NCBI RefSeq assembly: GCF_002156705.1
Contig: NZ_CP019893.1
Location: 2,604,001 to 2,668,000 of the forward strand
Reading direction: 5' to 3'
Source: Natrarchaeobaculum aegyptiacum
GTDB taxonomy: Archaea; Halobacteriota; Halobacteria; Halobacteriales; Natrialbaceae
Length of the DNA: 64,000 nucleotides
The position numbers and the translations under genes were made by a program. Below, one piece after another: positions 15,806-26,034 of the stretch. The notes beneath the pieces were generated by a model. That model made no database searches, was not told the DNA's origin, and saw only the letters and a list, made by a program, of their open reading frames with translations. Position 1 is the stretch's first letter. Each line of letters starts with the position of its first letter.

Positions 15806-16894
15806 TCAGAACGCTCGCAGCCCCTCGAGCACTGCCTCTGCACTGCCGTCGGCGAGCACGTCACGTGCGCGCTCGAGTCCCGTCTCGAGGTCGTCGACGT
15901 CGCCGCGGGCGTAGATCCGAAACGCGCCGTTGAGGGCGACGGCGTCGGCGAAGTGGTCCTCGCGTTCACCGGCCAGTACGGATTCGGTGAGCGACGCCGA
16001 ATCGGCGGTCACGTCCTCGACGGCCAGATCCCCCCGTTCGACGTCCATCCCGTAGGCCGCGGTTTCGATTTCGTAGTCCTCGAGTTCGCCGTCGACCTCT
16101 CCGGTACTGCCATCGGAGCTCCACTCGGCGACCTTGGTGTACCCGGGTCGGATGTCGTCGTAGCCTTCCATCCCCTGGAAGAAGATCGCCCGGGAGTACT
16201 CGAGTTCGTCACTCTCCTGGATGCACTCGGCCATCTTTTTCGCGAACGCGAGGTGGTAGAACGAGCCGAGGTGGACGTCGGCGTTGGTTGGATTCGCGAG
16301 GGTCTCGATCGTGTTGACGAACGTCCGGACCCCCATCTCGTCGCGGCGCTCGATCAGGTCGTCGACCGCAGGGTTGAACGCCGGCTGGTAGTAGAAGCCA
16401 AAGCCGGTCTGGTCGACCATCTCGGCGCTCTCGGCTGGCTCGAGTTCGGTGCGAACGTCGAGGGCGTCGAGGACGTGTTTGTACGCCGTTGCCTTCTGGG
16501 TCGGAACCCGATCGCCGGAGTGGACGACGACAGGTGTGCCAGCGGCGGCAGCGACGACGCCGGCGGCGACGCCCAGCAACGCGGTGGTGTGTTTCCCGTC
16601 GTAGTTGGCCCCGCAGTCGACGGGGTCGACGCCGGGTTCGGCGGTTATCACCGACTGCTCGCGCATGACGTCGACGTAGGCACCCAGTTCCTCGGGCGTG
16701 TTTCGTTTCCAGCGGTTTGCCAGCCAGAACGCACCGAGGGTCGTCTCGTCGGGATCGCCCGCGAAGATGCGCTCGAGCGCCTCACGAGCCTGTTCGCGGG
16801 TCATGTCTTCGGCGGACTTGTGTCCCGAGCCGACGACCTCGGTCATGAGTCGTTTCACCGGCCACTCGTCTCCGGTCTGCGAGTCGTCTGTCAT
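15806..16894 (-). CDS. anthranilate phosphoribosyltransferase-like protein (TrpD2 type)
   Basis: 362 residues from ATG 16894 (MTDDSQTGDEWPVKRLM); the frame is open 20 codons further, but that extension is poorly coding. The layout follows the TrpD/nucleoside phosphorylase class II fold: a helical N-terminal domain (EDMTREQAREALERIFAGD), then VDCGANYDGKHTTALLGVAA in place of the usual PRPP loop, and VVHSGDRVPTQKATAYKHVL. The altered glycine loop suggests TrpD2, a paralogue that binds nucleic acid or has unknown activity, and not a tryptophan-pathway enzyme. No trp genes are nearby. Confidence 0.7.
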   Translation of the reverse strand: MTDDSQTGDEWPVKRLMTEVVGSGHKSAEDMTREQAREALERIFAGDPDETTLGAFWLANRWKRNTPEELGAYVDVMREQSVITAEPGVDPVDCGANYDGKHTTALLGVAAGVVAAAAGTPVVVHSGDRVPTQKATAYKHVLDALDVRTELEPAESAEMVDQTGFGFYYQPAFNPAVDDLIERRDEMGVRTFVNTIETLANPTNADVHLGSFYHLAFAKKMAECIQESDELEYSRAIFFQGMEGYDDIRPGYTKVAEWSSDGSTGEVDGELEDYEIETAAYGMDVERGDLAVEDVTADSASLTESVLAGEREDHFADAVALNGAFRIYARGDVDDLETGLERARDVLADGSAEAVLEGLRAF

Positions 16895-16972
16895 TGCTGG
16901 CGACTCGAGAGCCGCCCGCAAAAGGATCCCGTTCTGTCCAGTCGTTGCCGCCATCTCGGAGACGGCGCGCCG

Positions 16973-17848
16973 TCAGGTCCCCGGGGCCGGCCCACCGTCG
17001 TGCCAGGTCGCCCCCTCGAGATCGACGTCCCGCAAGCGCGCGCTCTGGAGTCTCGCCCCCTCGAGGTTCGCCTCGCGGAGCGTCGCGCCGGTCAGGTCGA
17101 CCGTCCGGAGGTCGGCGTCGACGAGCGTCGCCCGCTCGAGGGTGGTCTCCGAGAGGTCTGCTCCCGACAGATCAGCGCCGGTGAGGTCGGTCCCGGAGAG
17201 ATCGGTTCCGGAGAGGTCCTCCCCGGAGAGGTCGACGCTCCCGACGACGGCCCCGGTCAGGACCACACCGTCGAACGACGCCCCCTCGAGCGTCGCCCCC
17301 TGCAGGTCGGCGTCGGTGAGATCGGCGTCGTCGAACGCGGCGTCGGCGAGGTCGGCGTCGGTGAGGTCGGCCTCCGAGAGGTCGGTCCCGGAGAAGTCGA
17401 CCTCGGCGAGGTCGGCCTCCCGAACCGTTACGCCGCGGAGATCCAGGCCGGAGAGGTCGACCCCGGGGAACGACGCCCCCTCGAGCGTCGCGCCGCGAAC
17501 GGAGGATGCGGATCGAAGGGACCTCGAGAGCATCGCTGCGTCGGTGAGATCGGCGTTGCTGAGGTCTGCGTCCTCGAGGTCGGCGAGAAACAGGTCGGTG
17601 CCGGTGAGGTCGGCTCCAGACAGGGTTGCGCCAGAGAGATCGGCGTACGCGAGGTCACAGCCGGAGAGGTCCACACCAGAGAGGTCGGCGCCGGGTTCGA
17701 TCGCGTGCCCGTTGCAGGACGTCGCTCTGCCGTCGCCACGGGCGAGACAGCCGGCGAGGCTACCGGTGGCCGTCGCGACGGCGGCGAGACTCGTCCGACG
17801 TAACAGGCGTCGTCTGGTCGGGCTCGAGTCCGGGTCGCTCGCGGGCAT
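16973..17848 (-). CDS. exported pentapeptide-repeat lipoprotein
   Basis: 291 residues from ATG 17848. The N-terminus has a Tat motif (RRRLLRRTSLAAVATATG) and a lipobox (SLAGCLARG), so it is predicted to be exported and lipid-anchored outside. The rest is almost entirely A(D/N)LxG-type pentapeptides (DLSGVDLSGCDLAYADLSGA and so on), which fold as a right-handed quadrilateral beta-helix. The repeats are rich in Asp. Function unknown; exported pentapeptide-repeat proteins may act as surface spacers or binding scaffolds. The regular DNA repeats come from the protein repeats. Confidence 0.85.
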   Translation of the reverse strand: MPASDPDSSPTRRRLLRRTSLAAVATATGSLAGCLARGDGRATSCNGHAIEPGADLSGVDLSGCDLAYADLSGATLSGADLTGTDLFLADLEDADLSNADLTDAAMLSRSLRSASSVRGATLEGASFPGVDLSGLDLRGVTVREADLAEVDFSGTDLSEADLTDADLADAAFDDADLTDADLQGATLEGASFDGVVLTGAVVGSVDLSGEDLSGTDLSGTDLTGADLSGADLSETTLERATLVDADLRTVDLTGATLREANLEGARLQSARLRDVDLEGATWHDGGPAPGT

Positions 17849-18001
17849 GGATGGTCTGCCGGAAGCAGGACGCTCGGGTGGCAAATCTCTTGTGATCGAT
17901 CCGGTTCTCGACCGACGCGGTGACGGAGCCACTACCTGTGGGCAGCGATCCACCGAACGTGCGGCCCGCCCGCCTCCTGCGGGGGGACCGCCGCCGGTCG
18001 A

Positions 18002-21000
18002 TTACCGCGGGGGAAGGGCCTCGGCGAGGACTTCGACGGGGGTCGGTGGCTCCCCGCTCGCACCGGGTCGATCCCCGAGTTGCGTTCGACAGGAGGAACC
18101 GGGGGCGACGACGCGGTCACCGGGACTGTCTGCGACCTGTTCGTAGAGGACCTCGCCGATGGCGCGGCTCATCGAGTAGTGTTCGGCCTCGTAGCCGAAG
18201 GAGCCGGCCATCCCACAGCACGTCGAGTCCAGCGGGTCGACGGCGTAGCCGGCCCGCCGGAGGACGCCGACGGCGTGGTGATCTCTCGCGTGGGCCTTCT
18301 GGTGGCAGTGGCCGTGGTAGGTGAGGTGCTCGTCGGACGCGTCGAAGTCGATCCCCTCGTCGAGGTCGAACCGGTCGAGGTACTCACAGACGCCGTAGGT
18401 GTTCGCGGCGACCGTCTCGACGGCCTCGCCGGCGTACAGGTCCAGGTAGTCGGCCTGGACCATCACCGCGTCGGAGGGCTCGAGCACGAGCAGGTCCCAG
18501 CCGTCGTCGACGCGGGGAACGAACGTCTCGATGGCGTCACGGGCCCGTTCGGCGGCGTCCTCGAGCAGTCCCTTCGAGAACGCCGGTCGCCCCAGGTCGC
18601 GAGGGGCTGCGACCTCGACGTGGACGCCCGCGGCCTCGAGTACCTCGAGTGCGGCCTCGCCGGCGCCGGGATACTCGTGGTTGGTGTAGATGTCGGGGAC
18701 GAAGATGGCCTGTCGGGGTGCCTCGGCGGCGGGGACGGCCGGTTCTCGCTCGGCGACGCGCTTCGCGAACGTCCGTCGGTGGAACGTTGGGAGGTCCCGT
18801 TCGCTGGCGATTCCGAGGGTTTTCTCGCCGATCAGCCCGGAGCCGGGGAGACTCGAGAGCCAGTTCGAGACGGGGGCGGTCGCGGAGCCGAGGCGGGCGA
18901 GGTGTTCGAAGTCGGCAAAGAGGCGGTCCCGGAGCGAGGTGCCGTGGCGCCGGTGGTGGGCGTAGGAGACCTCGGCTTTGAGTTTCGCGAGGTCGACGCC
19001 GCTCGGGCAGTCGTGTTTGCAGCCCTTACAGCCGATACAGAGGTCCAGCACTTCCCGAACGAACTCGTCGTCGGTGGGGTCGTCGGGCAGGTCGCCGCTC
19101 ATCGCCTGTCGGAGCATGTTCGCCCGGCCGCGCGTCGAGAGGATCTCCTCGTCTTCGGCGCGGAAGGTCGGACACATGACGCCGCCAGTGGTCGACTGCT
19201 CGCCGCGACAGCCGCCACAGCCGTGACAGAGTTCGGTCATCCCCTGGAACCCCTGTTCGGTCTCCCAGCGCAGCACGGGATCGAACCCGGCGTCGAAGTC
19301 GTAGTCGGGACCGAACCGGTGGTCCTCGGTCATGTCGGTCGGATCGTCTTCGCGATAGACGACCTGTCCGGGGTTCAGGAGCCAGTCCGGATCGAACGCC
19401 GACTTCAGGTCGCGGAAGGTCTCCCAGAGTTCCTCGCCGTAGCGCTTCCGACTCCACTGGGTGCGAGCGCGGCCGTCCCCGTGCTCGCCGGAGACCGAGC
19501 CGTCGTACTCGAGTGCGAGATCCGTCACGGCGTCGGCGATCGACTCCATCGTCTCGAGGCCGTCTCCGGTCTTGGTGTTCACGAGCGGGCGGACGTGGAG
19601 AACGCCGGGACCGGCGTGGGCGTAGAAACTCGCGTAGGTGTCGTGCGCCTCGAGAATTTCCTGAACGTCGGCGACGTACGCCCGCAGATTCTCGGGCGGA
19701 ATCGCGACGTCTTCGACGAACGCGACGTGTTTCTCGTCGGTCGTCCGCGAGAGCAAGATCGGCAGGCCCGACTTGCGGAGCTTCCAGAACTGTTCGCGTC
19801 GGCGCTCGTCGTGGGCCTCGAGGGCGTCGAACGCGACGGGGTCGGCCCCGGTCACCGTCCGTTCCTCGGGCGGATCGGAGTCGACGGACGGCTCGACGGC
19901 CGGGCAGCGATCGGCGAGCAGGTTCGCGACCTGCCGCTGGCCGTCTTCGGGATCGTCGGCGTAGAACTCCACGAGCAAGGCGGCAGTCGTTCCCCCCGGT
20001 AAGAGCTCCGTCACCGGCCCAAACTCGGGCGTCTGGCGTGCGAGGTCGAGCAACACGTCGTCGATGGCCTCCACTGCCGCCGGGCCGTGCTCGACGATCC
20101 GGGGGACGTCAGCCATCGCCTCGAGCACCGTCTCGTAGGCCAGCAGTGCCATGCTCTTCTCTGCCGGGATGGGCTCGAGGACGACGGTGGCCTCGGTGAC
20201 GACCGCGAGGGTTCCCTCGCTGCCACAGAGCAGTTTCGCGACGTTGACCGTGCCGGCCTCGGCGTCTGGTTCGCCGACTCCGCGTTTTGCCCCACGCACA
20301 CCTTCGACGAGCCAGTCGAGATTGTACCCCGAGACGTTCCGTTTCAGGTCTGGATAGACCTCCTCGATGCGATCACCCTGCTCCTCGACAATCCGGGTGA
20401 CTTCGGCGTAAATCTGAGACTCGAGGTCGTCACCCGTCGAAAGTTCGGGCAGTTCGTCGACGGCGACCTCGCCAAAGGTGGTGACGGTGCCGTCTGCGAG
20501 CACCACCGTCACCGCTTCGACGTAGGCGTCGGTCTTCCCGTACTGTAGCGAGTGCGCCCCCGTCGAGTTGTTCCCGATCGCCCCTCCCAGCGCGCTCTTG
20601 TCGCCCCAGGAGGGATCCGGCGCGAACTTCAGCCCGTGGGGAGCAACCGCTTCGTTCAGCGTCTCGAGGTAGATTCCCGCCTCGGCCGTGACACGGGCGT
20701 CGGCGGGGTCAACCGAGACGACGTCGTCCATGTGCCGGGTGAAATCGAGGACGACGGCCTCGTTGACTGCTTGCCCGGCGAGGCTCGTTCCGCCGCCTCG
20801 TGGGAGGACCGGAATGTCCCGGTCCGCACAGTAAGAGACGACCGCCGCGACGTCCTCTGTCGACGTCGGGAAGACGACGCCGATCGGGGTTACCTCGTAG
20901 ATCGAGGCGTCGGTCGCGTACAGCTGTCTCGAGTAGGAGTCGAACCGGACCTCGCCCTCGACGAGGCGCTCGAGGTCGGCGACGAGCCCCGGTCGGTCGA

Positions 21001-21076
21001 CGTCCTCGCTGTGGTAGTCGTAGCGCGCTCGCTCGTCGGCAGCCGGGTCGGTCTGGTCAGGTGGACTCGAGGTCAT
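18002..21076 (-). CDS. FAD-linked oxidase fused to Fe-S/CCG subunit (D-2-hydroxyacid dehydrogenase type)
   Basis: 1024 residues. The N-terminal part is a PCMH-type FAD domain (VLPRGGGTSLAGQAVNEAVV near residue 95) with the GlcD/Dld C-cap ending in SGEHGDGRARTQW. The second part is GlpC/GlcF-like: Fe-S motifs CHGCGGCRG and CIGCKGCKHDCP, then CCG domains (HGHCHQKAH and DSTCCGMAGSFGYE). Such fusions oxidise D-lactate, glycolate or D-2-hydroxyglutarate and pass electrons to quinone. It is close in length to other archaeal fusions of this kind. No lactate permease lies next to it, so the substrate is open. Confidence 0.88.
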   Translation of the reverse strand: MTSSPPDQTDPAADERARYDYHSEDVDRPGLVADLERLVEGEVRFDSYSRQLYATDASIYEVTPIGVVFPTSTEDVAAVVSYCADRDIPVLPRGGGTSLAGQAVNEAVVLDFTRHMDDVVSVDPADARVTAEAGIYLETLNEAVAPHGLKFAPDPSWGDKSALGGAIGNNSTGAHSLQYGKTDAYVEAVTVVLADGTVTTFGEVAVDELPELSTGDDLESQIYAEVTRIVEEQGDRIEEVYPDLKRNVSGYNLDWLVEGVRGAKRGVGEPDAEAGTVNVAKLLCGSEGTLAVVTEATVVLEPIPAEKSMALLAYETVLEAMADVPRIVEHGPAAVEAIDDVLLDLARQTPEFGPVTELLPGGTTAALLVEFYADDPEDGQRQVANLLADRCPAVEPSVDSDPPEERTVTGADPVAFDALEAHDERRREQFWKLRKSGLPILLSRTTDEKHVAFVEDVAIPPENLRAYVADVQEILEAHDTYASFYAHAGPGVLHVRPLVNTKTGDGLETMESIADAVTDLALEYDGSVSGEHGDGRARTQWSRKRYGEELWETFRDLKSAFDPDWLLNPGQVVYREDDPTDMTEDHRFGPDYDFDAGFDPVLRWETEQGFQGMTELCHGCGGCRGEQSTTGGVMCPTFRAEDEEILSTRGRANMLRQAMSGDLPDDPTDDEFVREVLDLCIGCKGCKHDCPSGVDLAKLKAEVSYAHHRRHGTSLRDRLFADFEHLARLGSATAPVSNWLSSLPGSGLIGEKTLGIASERDLPTFHRRTFAKRVAEREPAVPAAEAPRQAIFVPDIYTNHEYPGAGEAALEVLEAAGVHVEVAAPRDLGRPAFSKGLLEDAAERARDAIETFVPRVDDGWDLLVLEPSDAVMVQADYLDLYAGEAVETVAANTYGVCEYLDRFDLDEGIDFDASDEHLTYHGHCHQKAHARDHHAVGVLRRAGYAVDPLDSTCCGMAGSFGYEAEHYSMSRAIGEVLYEQVADSPGDRVVAPGSSCRTQLGDRPGASGEPPTPVEVLAEALPPR

Positions 21077-21808
21077 TGCTCGGCGACCGTGGTGGTCGAT
21101 ACTCGCCTACCACGTGGTGACGGGTCAATGTGTGGGCCGACTCTCGCTCGCTGCGGTCCGCGTGGAGATGCGCTGTCGCAGTCATAAATATCGATAGAAT
21201 GTATATCTTCTAAAAATGGTACTACGGGACAAGCACGTACGTTGGAATATATATTGAGTCGATCGATGTTTCCACCCGACGACTTCCTGTTCCGGATTGC
21301 CGTGTCGATTTTTCGAGCAGTGCTGTGGATCTCTAAACGCACGATATTGGCAGAACGTGGCCCCGGTGTCTCGTCCACCGAGGAATATATTGTAATGTTG
21401 ATTGGTCCATTCTGCGATGAACCCCGGACGGTCGGTCACGTCGTTCACTCCCGGACCCACTCTCGAGCCTCGCCGATAGGGGGTGAGAGGAGCGTCCTCG
21501 ACGGGACCCTGCCCCGGCGTCTCACGTTGAACTGGGCTGGGGGCACTGGTGATCTGGTACGATCGATTACCATTCTGGACTAACCATCTATCTGTGTCTG
21601 TTCTTCTATACTTTCGCCCAAATATAGTGCTTATTCTATATCTGTGGACGTCGTCTCGCGCCGGCGGCCGACTGGCTTCGTGAGCTCACTCGAGCGGCCG
21701 TTTCGAGAACCGGATTCGATCGTCTACGGTGCTCCTTCCGGGAGGGCCGCACGAATCGGTTTCGGATCGGAGACTATACGGCCCGGGTGCGTGTACTGTT
21801 CTCTCACG
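21077..21808. other. 732-bp intergenic region
   Basis: No supported gene. The middle (about 21185-21440) and 21595-21640 are AT-rich with several TATA-like stretches (atatatattgag, attctatatctg), unlike the GC-rich surroundings. It could hold the promoters of the FAD oxidase (leftward) and the thiolase (rightward), or a remnant insertion. Short frames here use rare codons and look accidental. Confidence 0.4.
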
Positions 21809-22951
21809 ATGAGCGATAGCCAACCCGTTATCGTCGACGCAGCCAGAACACCGCAGGGAAAACACGGCGGCGTCTACGCCGACCTCGGGAGTGAGGAACT
21901 CTCGGTGCCACTCGTCGACACGATGCTCGAGCGGACGGGTCTCTCGAGCGACGCGGTCGACGACGTTCGCTGGGGCTGTGCCAAGCAGGTGAACGAACAG
22001 AGCAACAACATCGCGCGCGTCATCGCCCTCCTGTCGGAGCTCGGCGAGGACGTGCCCGGGACCACGATCGATCGCCTCTGTGCGTCCTCGGCGGAGGCCA
22101 TCGCGAGCGCGAGCGACGCAATCCGGGCTGGCCAGCGCGAGGTGATCGTCGCCGGTGGCGTCGAGAACATGACCCGGAACGAACGGCGGAAGGGGATCGA
22201 CGCGTACGACGGGATCGCCGAGCAGTACGACGCTGCAGGGCTTCAGATGGGGCAGACGGCCGAGACGGTCGCCCGCGAGTACGACATCAGCCGCGAGGCA
22301 CAGGACGCCTACGGCGCGCGCAGCCAGCAGCGCGCAGTCGAGGCGACCGACGACGGTCGGTTCGACGCCGAGATCGTCCCCATCGACACCGGTGACGAGG
22401 TCGTCGAGGAAGACGAGGGACTGCGTCCCGCCACGACGAAAGAGAAGATCGCAGACCTCCCACCGGCGTTCGTCGAAGACGGCACCGTCACCGCCGCGAA
22501 CGCCTCCCAGATCTCAGACGGTGCCGCGGGCGTCATCGTCACCTCACGCGAGTTCGCCGAAGCACACGGCCTCGAGATTCGCGCGGAGATTCTCGATCAC
22601 GCGGTCACCGGCGTCGATCCGCGCGTGATGGGAATCGGTCCCGTTCCCGCCGTTCGCAGCCTCTGGGAGCGAACCGGCCGCTCGGCCGCAGAGTACGACC
22701 TCGTCGAACTCAACGAGGCCTTCGCCAGCCAGACGCTCTACTGCCAGCGCGAACTCGGCTTCGACGACGACGTCTTCAACGTCAACGGCGGCGCGATCGC
22801 GATCGGCCACCCGCTCGGTGCCTCCGGCGCTCGCCTCCCCGTGACACTCATCCACGAACTCGAGCGCCGTGGCGGCGGCCTCGGGCTCGCGACGATGTGC
22901 GTGGGTTACGGGCAGGGGATGGCCACGGAGTTCCGCGTCCCCGAGCAGTAG
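21809..22951 (+). CDS. acetyl-CoA C-acyltransferase (thiolase)
   Basis: 380 residues from ATG 21809 ([17 protein letters not shown]); an upstream frame would add 55 unlike residues. Catalytic residues are recognisable: the nucleophilic Cys in [13 protein letters not shown], His in [12 protein letters not shown], and the second Cys in [10 protein letters not shown]. It is the degradative/biosynthetic thiolase class of about 390 residues. With the acyl-CoA dehydrogenase and ligase that follow, it fits fatty or branched acid beta-oxidation. Confidence 0.92.
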   Translation: MSDSQPVIVDAARTPQGKHGGVYADLGSEELSVPLVDTMLERTGLSSDAVDDVRWGCAKQVNEQSNNIARVIALLSELGEDVPGTTIDRLCASSAEAIASASDAIRAGQREVIVAGGVENMTRNERRKGIDAYDGIAEQYDAAGLQMGQTAETVAREYDISREAQDAYGARSQQRAVEATDDGRFDAEIVPIDTGDEVVEEDEGLRPATTKEKIADLPPAFVEDGTVTAANASQISDGAAGVIVTSREFAEAHGLEIRAEILDHAVTGVDPRVMGIGPVPAVRSLWERTGRSAAEYDLVELNEAFASQTLYCQRELGFDDDVFNVNGGAIAIGHPLGASGARLPVTLIHELERRGGGLGLATMCVGYGQGMATEFRVPEQ

Positions 22952-23121
22952 CTCCTGACCCCGGTTCCGTTCCCGGGGCGGTCACACCGACGCCACGGGA
23001 GTCGAGTCCGATAGTGATCCGAGAAAGCGATGGGGAAGTGAACTCGAGAAGACCGCGAGCACGCTCCGGGCTCGAGCGGGTAGCGCGAAAAATCCGACGG
23101 GACCGATCCGTCGCGAGTGCG

Positions 23122-24261
23122 TTACAGTACGCGGTCGGCGATGATGCCCTTCTGGATCTCGCTCGTGCCCTCGTAGATCTTCGTGATGCGGGCGTCGCGG
23201 TAGTAGCGTTCGGCGGGGTAGTCCGTGACGTAGCCCGAGCCACCGTGGACCTGGATGCCCTCGTCGGCGACCTCGACGGAGATCTCGCTCGCGAACAGCT
23301 TCGCCATGCTCGAGTACTTGGCGGCGACGTCCTGATTCTCCTGTTCGACCTGACTCGCAGCGCGGTAAGTCAGCGAGCGGGCGGCTTCGACCTTCGTCGC
23401 CATCTCGGCGATCTTGTGCTCGATGGCCTGGAACTCGCCGATCTTCTGGCCGAACTGTTCGCGCTCGTTGGCGTAGTCGACGGCTGCGTCGAGTGCACCC
23501 TGGGCGGCACCGACGGCCTGGGCGGCGACGTTGGTACGCCCGGAGGCGAAGAACTCCATCAGCTGGTAGAAGCCCTTGTCGACTTCACCGATGACGTACT
23601 CCTCGGGAATGCGCACGTCGTCTAAGATGACTTCCGCAAGGTCCGAGGCGCGGATACCGAGTTTGTTGTCGATCTTCTCTCTCGAGATTCCGTCCCAGTC
23701 CATCTCGACCAGGAAGGCGGTGATGCCGCGGTGGCGCTCGCCGGGGCTGGTCTTTGCCATCAGGACGCCGACGTCGGCGACGGTCCCGTTGGTGATCCAC
23801 ATCTTGTTCCCGTTGACGACGAACTCGTCGCCGTCCTTCTCGGCTACCGTCTCCATCCCGGCGACGTTCGAGCCGTGGGCTGGCTCGGAGATCATCGAGA
23901 CGGACGCGACCTCACCGTCGGCGATCTTGGGCAGCCACTCTTCTTTCATCCACTCGTCGCCGAACTCGATGATCATGTTCGAGCCGAAGCCGGCACTGCC
24001 GATCGCAGAGCCGATCCCCGGGTCTGCACGCCAGAGTTCCTCGGTGACGATGGTGCTCGAGACCTTGTCCATCCCGGCACCGCCGTACTCGAGCGGGATG
24101 CTCGGTGCGACGAAGTCGTACTCTGCGGCCTTCTTGCGCAGGTCTTCGGGGTAGATCTGTTCCTGATCGTACTCCTCGGCGACGGGTTTGATCTCGTTCT
24201 CACCGAACTCGCGAACGGCGTCGCGAATCGCCTTCTGCTCGTCGGACAGACTGAATGCCAT
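23122..24261 (-). CDS. acyl-CoA dehydrogenase
   Basis: 379 residues, the standard length of the flavin-dependent family. Family motifs: SMISEPAHGSNVAGM with KMWITNGTVAD in the middle domain and YEGTSEIQKGIIADRVL at the C-terminus, where the Glu of EGTSE is the usual catalytic base of short/medium-chain enzymes. It catalyses the first oxidation of beta-oxidation. It stands alone on the minus strand, 170 bp from the convergent thiolase. Confidence 0.93.
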   Translation of the reverse strand: MAFSLSDEQKAIRDAVREFGENEIKPVAEEYDQEQIYPEDLRKKAAEYDFVAPSIPLEYGGAGMDKVSSTIVTEELWRADPGIGSAIGSAGFGSNMIIEFGDEWMKEEWLPKIADGEVASVSMISEPAHGSNVAGMETVAEKDGDEFVVNGNKMWITNGTVADVGVLMAKTSPGERHRGITAFLVEMDWDGISREKIDNKLGIRASDLAEVILDDVRIPEEYVIGEVDKGFYQLMEFFASGRTNVAAQAVGAAQGALDAAVDYANEREQFGQKIGEFQAIEHKIAEMATKVEAARSLTYRAASQVEQENQDVAAKYSSMAKLFASEISVEVADEGIQVHGGSGYVTDYPAERYYRDARITKIYEGTSEIQKGIIADRVL

Positions 24262-24414
24262 ATCTAACGATTGTGTGCGAAATACAAAACAGCTTCGGAT
24301 GTAATCGAACGATGCAAACTAAAATCGCCTGTCAGTAAACGTTGTTAAGATACACTGTCCAGTCTCCTCGGGGATGAACGACGGCCTCGGATCGCCGAGA
24401 CGGTACTTCAGCAG

Positions 24415-25968
24415 CTACTCCTCGTCGCTGATCTTGAACTTCTGAACCTTGCCCGTCGTGGTTCGCGGGAGTTCGTCGACGAATTCGACCTCGCGTGGGT
24501 GCTTGTACGCCGCGAGATGCTCGAGGCAGTACTCTTTGATATCTTCTGGTGTCGCCTCGGCGTCTGGAGTTGGAACGATCAGGGCCTTGACGGTCTCGCC
24601 CCGTCGGTCGTCTGGAACCCCCACTACTGCTGTGTCAGCAACGTCCTCGTGTTCGAACAACAATTCTTCGATTTCGCGCGGGTAGACGTTGTAGCCGCCG
24701 GTAACGATCATGTGTTTCTCCCGGTCGACGACGTAGAAGAAGTCGTCTTCGTCCCAGTACCCGACGTCGCCGGTGTGGAACCACGTTTTGCCGTCGGCCT
24801 CGGTGAATACTTCCTCGTTGGCCTCCGGAAGGCCGTAGTAGCCCTGCATGACGTTTGGTCCGGAAATGACGATCTCGCCGGTGATTTCGTTCAGATCGAC
24901 CTCTCCTTCGTCGACTGGCCCTTCCTCGACGCGTGGGACCTCCTCGAAGTCCTCGTCGACGACCTTCGCGTCCATGCCGTCGAATGGCTGACCGATACTC
25001 CCCTTTCGGCGAGCGTCCGGTGCGTTCGCGTGAGTCGTCGGGCTGGTCTCGGTGAGCCCGTACCCCTCGTAGAGGGTGACACCGAACCGCTCCTCGAACT
25101 GTGCGAGAACCTCGAGCGGGAGGCTCGAGCCGCCGGAGTTGACAAAACGGAGCGAGGAGAGGTCGTACTCTCCGGCATCGGGCTGGTTGATCATGTCGTT
25201 GAACATCGCCGGGACGCCGAACATGATGGTGATGCGCTCGTCTTCGATCAGGTTCATGACGTTCTCGGCGTCCCACTCCGGGACGGGGTAGTAGCTCGCG
25301 CCGTTGAATAGTCCGCCGTTCATCACGACGGACATTCCGTAGATGTGGAACAGCGGCAGGGTCCCGATCATTTTGTCCTCGGGCTCGATGCCACCAATGA
25401 GGTCTGCGTTCGCCTTGGCCGTCCACGCGAGGTTGTCGTGGGAGAGCAAGACGCCCTTCGGCGTTCCAGTCGTCCCGCTCGTGTAGGGCTGGACGGCGAT
25501 ATCGTCGTCCTCCCGGTCGACGACGTCGAGGGATTCGTCGGCCAGGAAGTCTTCGAACGCGGTGGCCCCGTCAGCGTCGCCACCGACGGAAACGATCTGT
25601 TCGACGTCCGTCTCCTCGAGAACCTCGCGCACTTCAGGGACGTTGTCGGCGAGTGAGACGACCGCCTTTGCACCGCTGTCGCCAAGGAGGTGTCCGATCT
25701 CGCGTGCCTTGTACTGGGGATTCATCGGGACGACGATACCGCCAGCACGCAACGTCCCGTGGAACGCGGTCACGAACTGTGGGAGGTTCGGCAGGTATAT
25801 CCCGACCCGGTCGTCTGCGCCGATACCGCAGTCTGTGAGTGCCTGGGCGAATCGACCGGCACGCTCCCAGAATCGTTCGTAGGTCGTCGTCTCGCCGTCG
25901 AAGACGATCGCCGGTGCGTCGGGTGTCGATTCGACCGAATCAGCTACGTTCGTCACGAGATTAGTCAT
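24415..25968 (-). CDS. long-chain/medium-chain acyl-CoA ligase (AMP-forming)
   Basis: 517 residues from ATG 25968 (MTNLVTNVADSVESTPD); a GTG nine codons upstream is possible. ANL-family motifs: the P-loop YTSGTTGTPKGVLLSH, EGYGLTETSPTTH, the hinge HTGDVGYWDEDDFFYVVDRE and the catalytic Lys in PRTTTGKVQKFKI. It activates carboxylic acids to acyl-CoA. Its neighbours are an acyl-CoA dehydrogenase and the TRAP transporters, so an imported acid is a likely substrate. Confidence 0.9.
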   Translation of the reverse strand: MTNLVTNVADSVESTPDAPAIVFDGETTTYERFWERAGRFAQALTDCGIGADDRVGIYLPNLPQFVTAFHGTLRAGGIVVPMNPQYKAREIGHLLGDSGAKAVVSLADNVPEVREVLEETDVEQIVSVGGDADGATAFEDFLADESLDVVDREDDDIAVQPYTSGTTGTPKGVLLSHDNLAWTAKANADLIGGIEPEDKMIGTLPLFHIYGMSVVMNGGLFNGASYYPVPEWDAENVMNLIEDERITIMFGVPAMFNDMINQPDAGEYDLSSLRFVNSGGSSLPLEVLAQFEERFGVTLYEGYGLTETSPTTHANAPDARRKGSIGQPFDGMDAKVVDEDFEEVPRVEEGPVDEGEVDLNEITGEIVISGPNVMQGYYGLPEANEEVFTEADGKTWFHTGDVGYWDEDDFFYVVDREKHMIVTGGYNVYPREIEELLFEHEDVADTAVVGVPDDRRGETVKALIVPTPDAEATPEDIKEYCLEHLAAYKHPREVEFVDELPRTTTGKVQKFKISDEE

Positions 25969-26034
25969 TCGTTCTGTGCGTCGTGTTAACGTCACAAAAA
26001 CGTTGTCTTCCCGGCGGCGTGCACGCGTTTCTGG

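Noticed and set aside
16973-17700. regular short DNA repeats that could suggest a CRISPR array
   Set aside because: Repeats are 15 bp with no unique spacers and encode pentapeptides in frame. No CRISPR array or cas gene was seen in the window.
15953-17803. 616-residue plus-strand reading frame
   Set aside because: Antisense to the TrpD2-like and pentapeptide-repeat genes; composition is low-complexity and mirrors the real genes' codon pattern.
18080-20002. 640-residue plus-strand reading frame
   Set aside because: Shadow of the FAD/Fe-S oxidoreductase, which has unmistakable motifs on the other strand.
21182-21460. 92-residue minus-strand frame in AT-rich region
   Set aside because: Codon use and composition unlike genes here; overlapping alternative frames equally long.
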